A stretch of 64,000 nucleotides of DNA from Chrysomallon squamiferum (Eukaryota > Mollusca > Gastropoda > Neomphalida > Peltospiridae): assembly GCA_012295275.1 (NCBI GenBank), contig CM022671.1:8430227-8494226 (forward strand), written 5' to 3'. The notes under the pieces were generated by a model. That model saw only the letters and a program-made list of their open reading frames with translations, made no database searches and was not told the DNA's origin. Of this stretch, positions 63,633-64,000 are shown piece by piece. Each line of letters begins with the position of its first letter. Within the stretch, counting starts at the first letter, position 1. The translations under genes were made by a program, and so were the position numbers.

Positions 63633-64000
63633 CTGCATTCAACTTCAAAGGAAAGAAAAATACTTATGAAGAACATAGACATTTTAAAATTTTGCTCATC
63701 CATATAGTGTTTACAGTTCAGTAGAAATCTGACAAATGTATATAGTCATGAAGAAAAAGTTTTCTAACCATATGTGATATCACTGAAAACAAATAACAAA
63801 TAAGTTGTTATATATATTTGTATATGTGTATGTACTACAGTTATTAATTTACGAAGCGTATCTATTTTTATCTATTTATTTTTTAATTCATCTAAGCTTA
63901 AATGGTCTTTAATTTTGTTTTCTGTTTTAAAATTTCATAAAGAGTCCGATCTTGTTTCATTTTGTTTTCCTAATAAAGATAAAAAAAAACACACACACAC

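Larger units (their letters stand above)
51719..64000. repeat. Segmental duplication unit C (runs off the window)
   Basis: Begins CAAACTTGTTTTCTTAATTT like unit B and follows the same order. Its homology continues to the last base of the window (CCTAATAAAGATAAAA then CA repeat, equivalent to 36,010 and 51,410). Confidence 0.85.

Overview
The window is nuclear DNA from an animal: spliced genes with GT-AG introns, AT-rich non-coding sequence, tRNA-derived SINE-like pieces, a Tigger/pogo-type transposon fragment, and a very heavy load of simple repeats (CA, CT, AAT, ACAT, AGT). The density of ACAT, AAT and CT arrays suits a lophotrochozoan, perhaps a mollusc. That is an impression of style; no diagnostic gene was recognised.

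Positions 1-22,900 are gene-poor. The only supportable gene is on the minus strand: an exon (7,506-6,863) with a start codon, a 132-codon acidic N-terminus, a good acceptor and a GAG|GTAAGT donor. A phase-compatible candidate next exon lies at 2,570-2,507, and a CpG-containing, promoter-like block with a minus-strand donor lies at about 15.4-16.4 kb. The rest is microsatellites, several minisatellites, SINE-like remnants and a 267-bp fold-back element.

Positions 22,990-64,000 are the interesting part: three paralogous segmental copies of a roughly 12-13 kb unit (A 22,990-36,510; B 39,037-51,715; C 51,719 to the window end). A and B are separated by a 2.5-kb spacer; B and C abut. Each unit holds a plus-strand six-exon gene for a type I membrane protein (signal peptide; 125-residue Cys-rich domain; 115-residue CUB-like domain; Thr-rich stalk; one membrane segment; cytoplasmic tail of 12-residue Pro/Thr/Gly/Asn repeats ending in LPPVQTM). 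Each also holds a pseudogene of a sister type, ancestrally on the minus strand and divergent from the intact-looking gene, with an inverted-repeat spacer and a CT tract between them. In unit A the pseudogene has been flipped to the plus strand.

No plus-strand copy is perfect as written. A has a 1-nt insertion in the stalk exon, C has a 1-nt insertion in the membrane exon, and B has lost the Cys-rich exon and half of the CUB exon. All internal ectodomain exons are phase 1-1, so exon skipping keeps frame in A and B. The stalk exon also has a read-through extension that stays open and ends at the same codon in all three units, which suggests a possible soluble isoform. The Cys-rich exon is far more divergent between A and C than the CUB exon. 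I infer a fast-evolving surface-receptor cluster, possibly for immune or self/non-self recognition; the sequence alone does not show a function or ligand.
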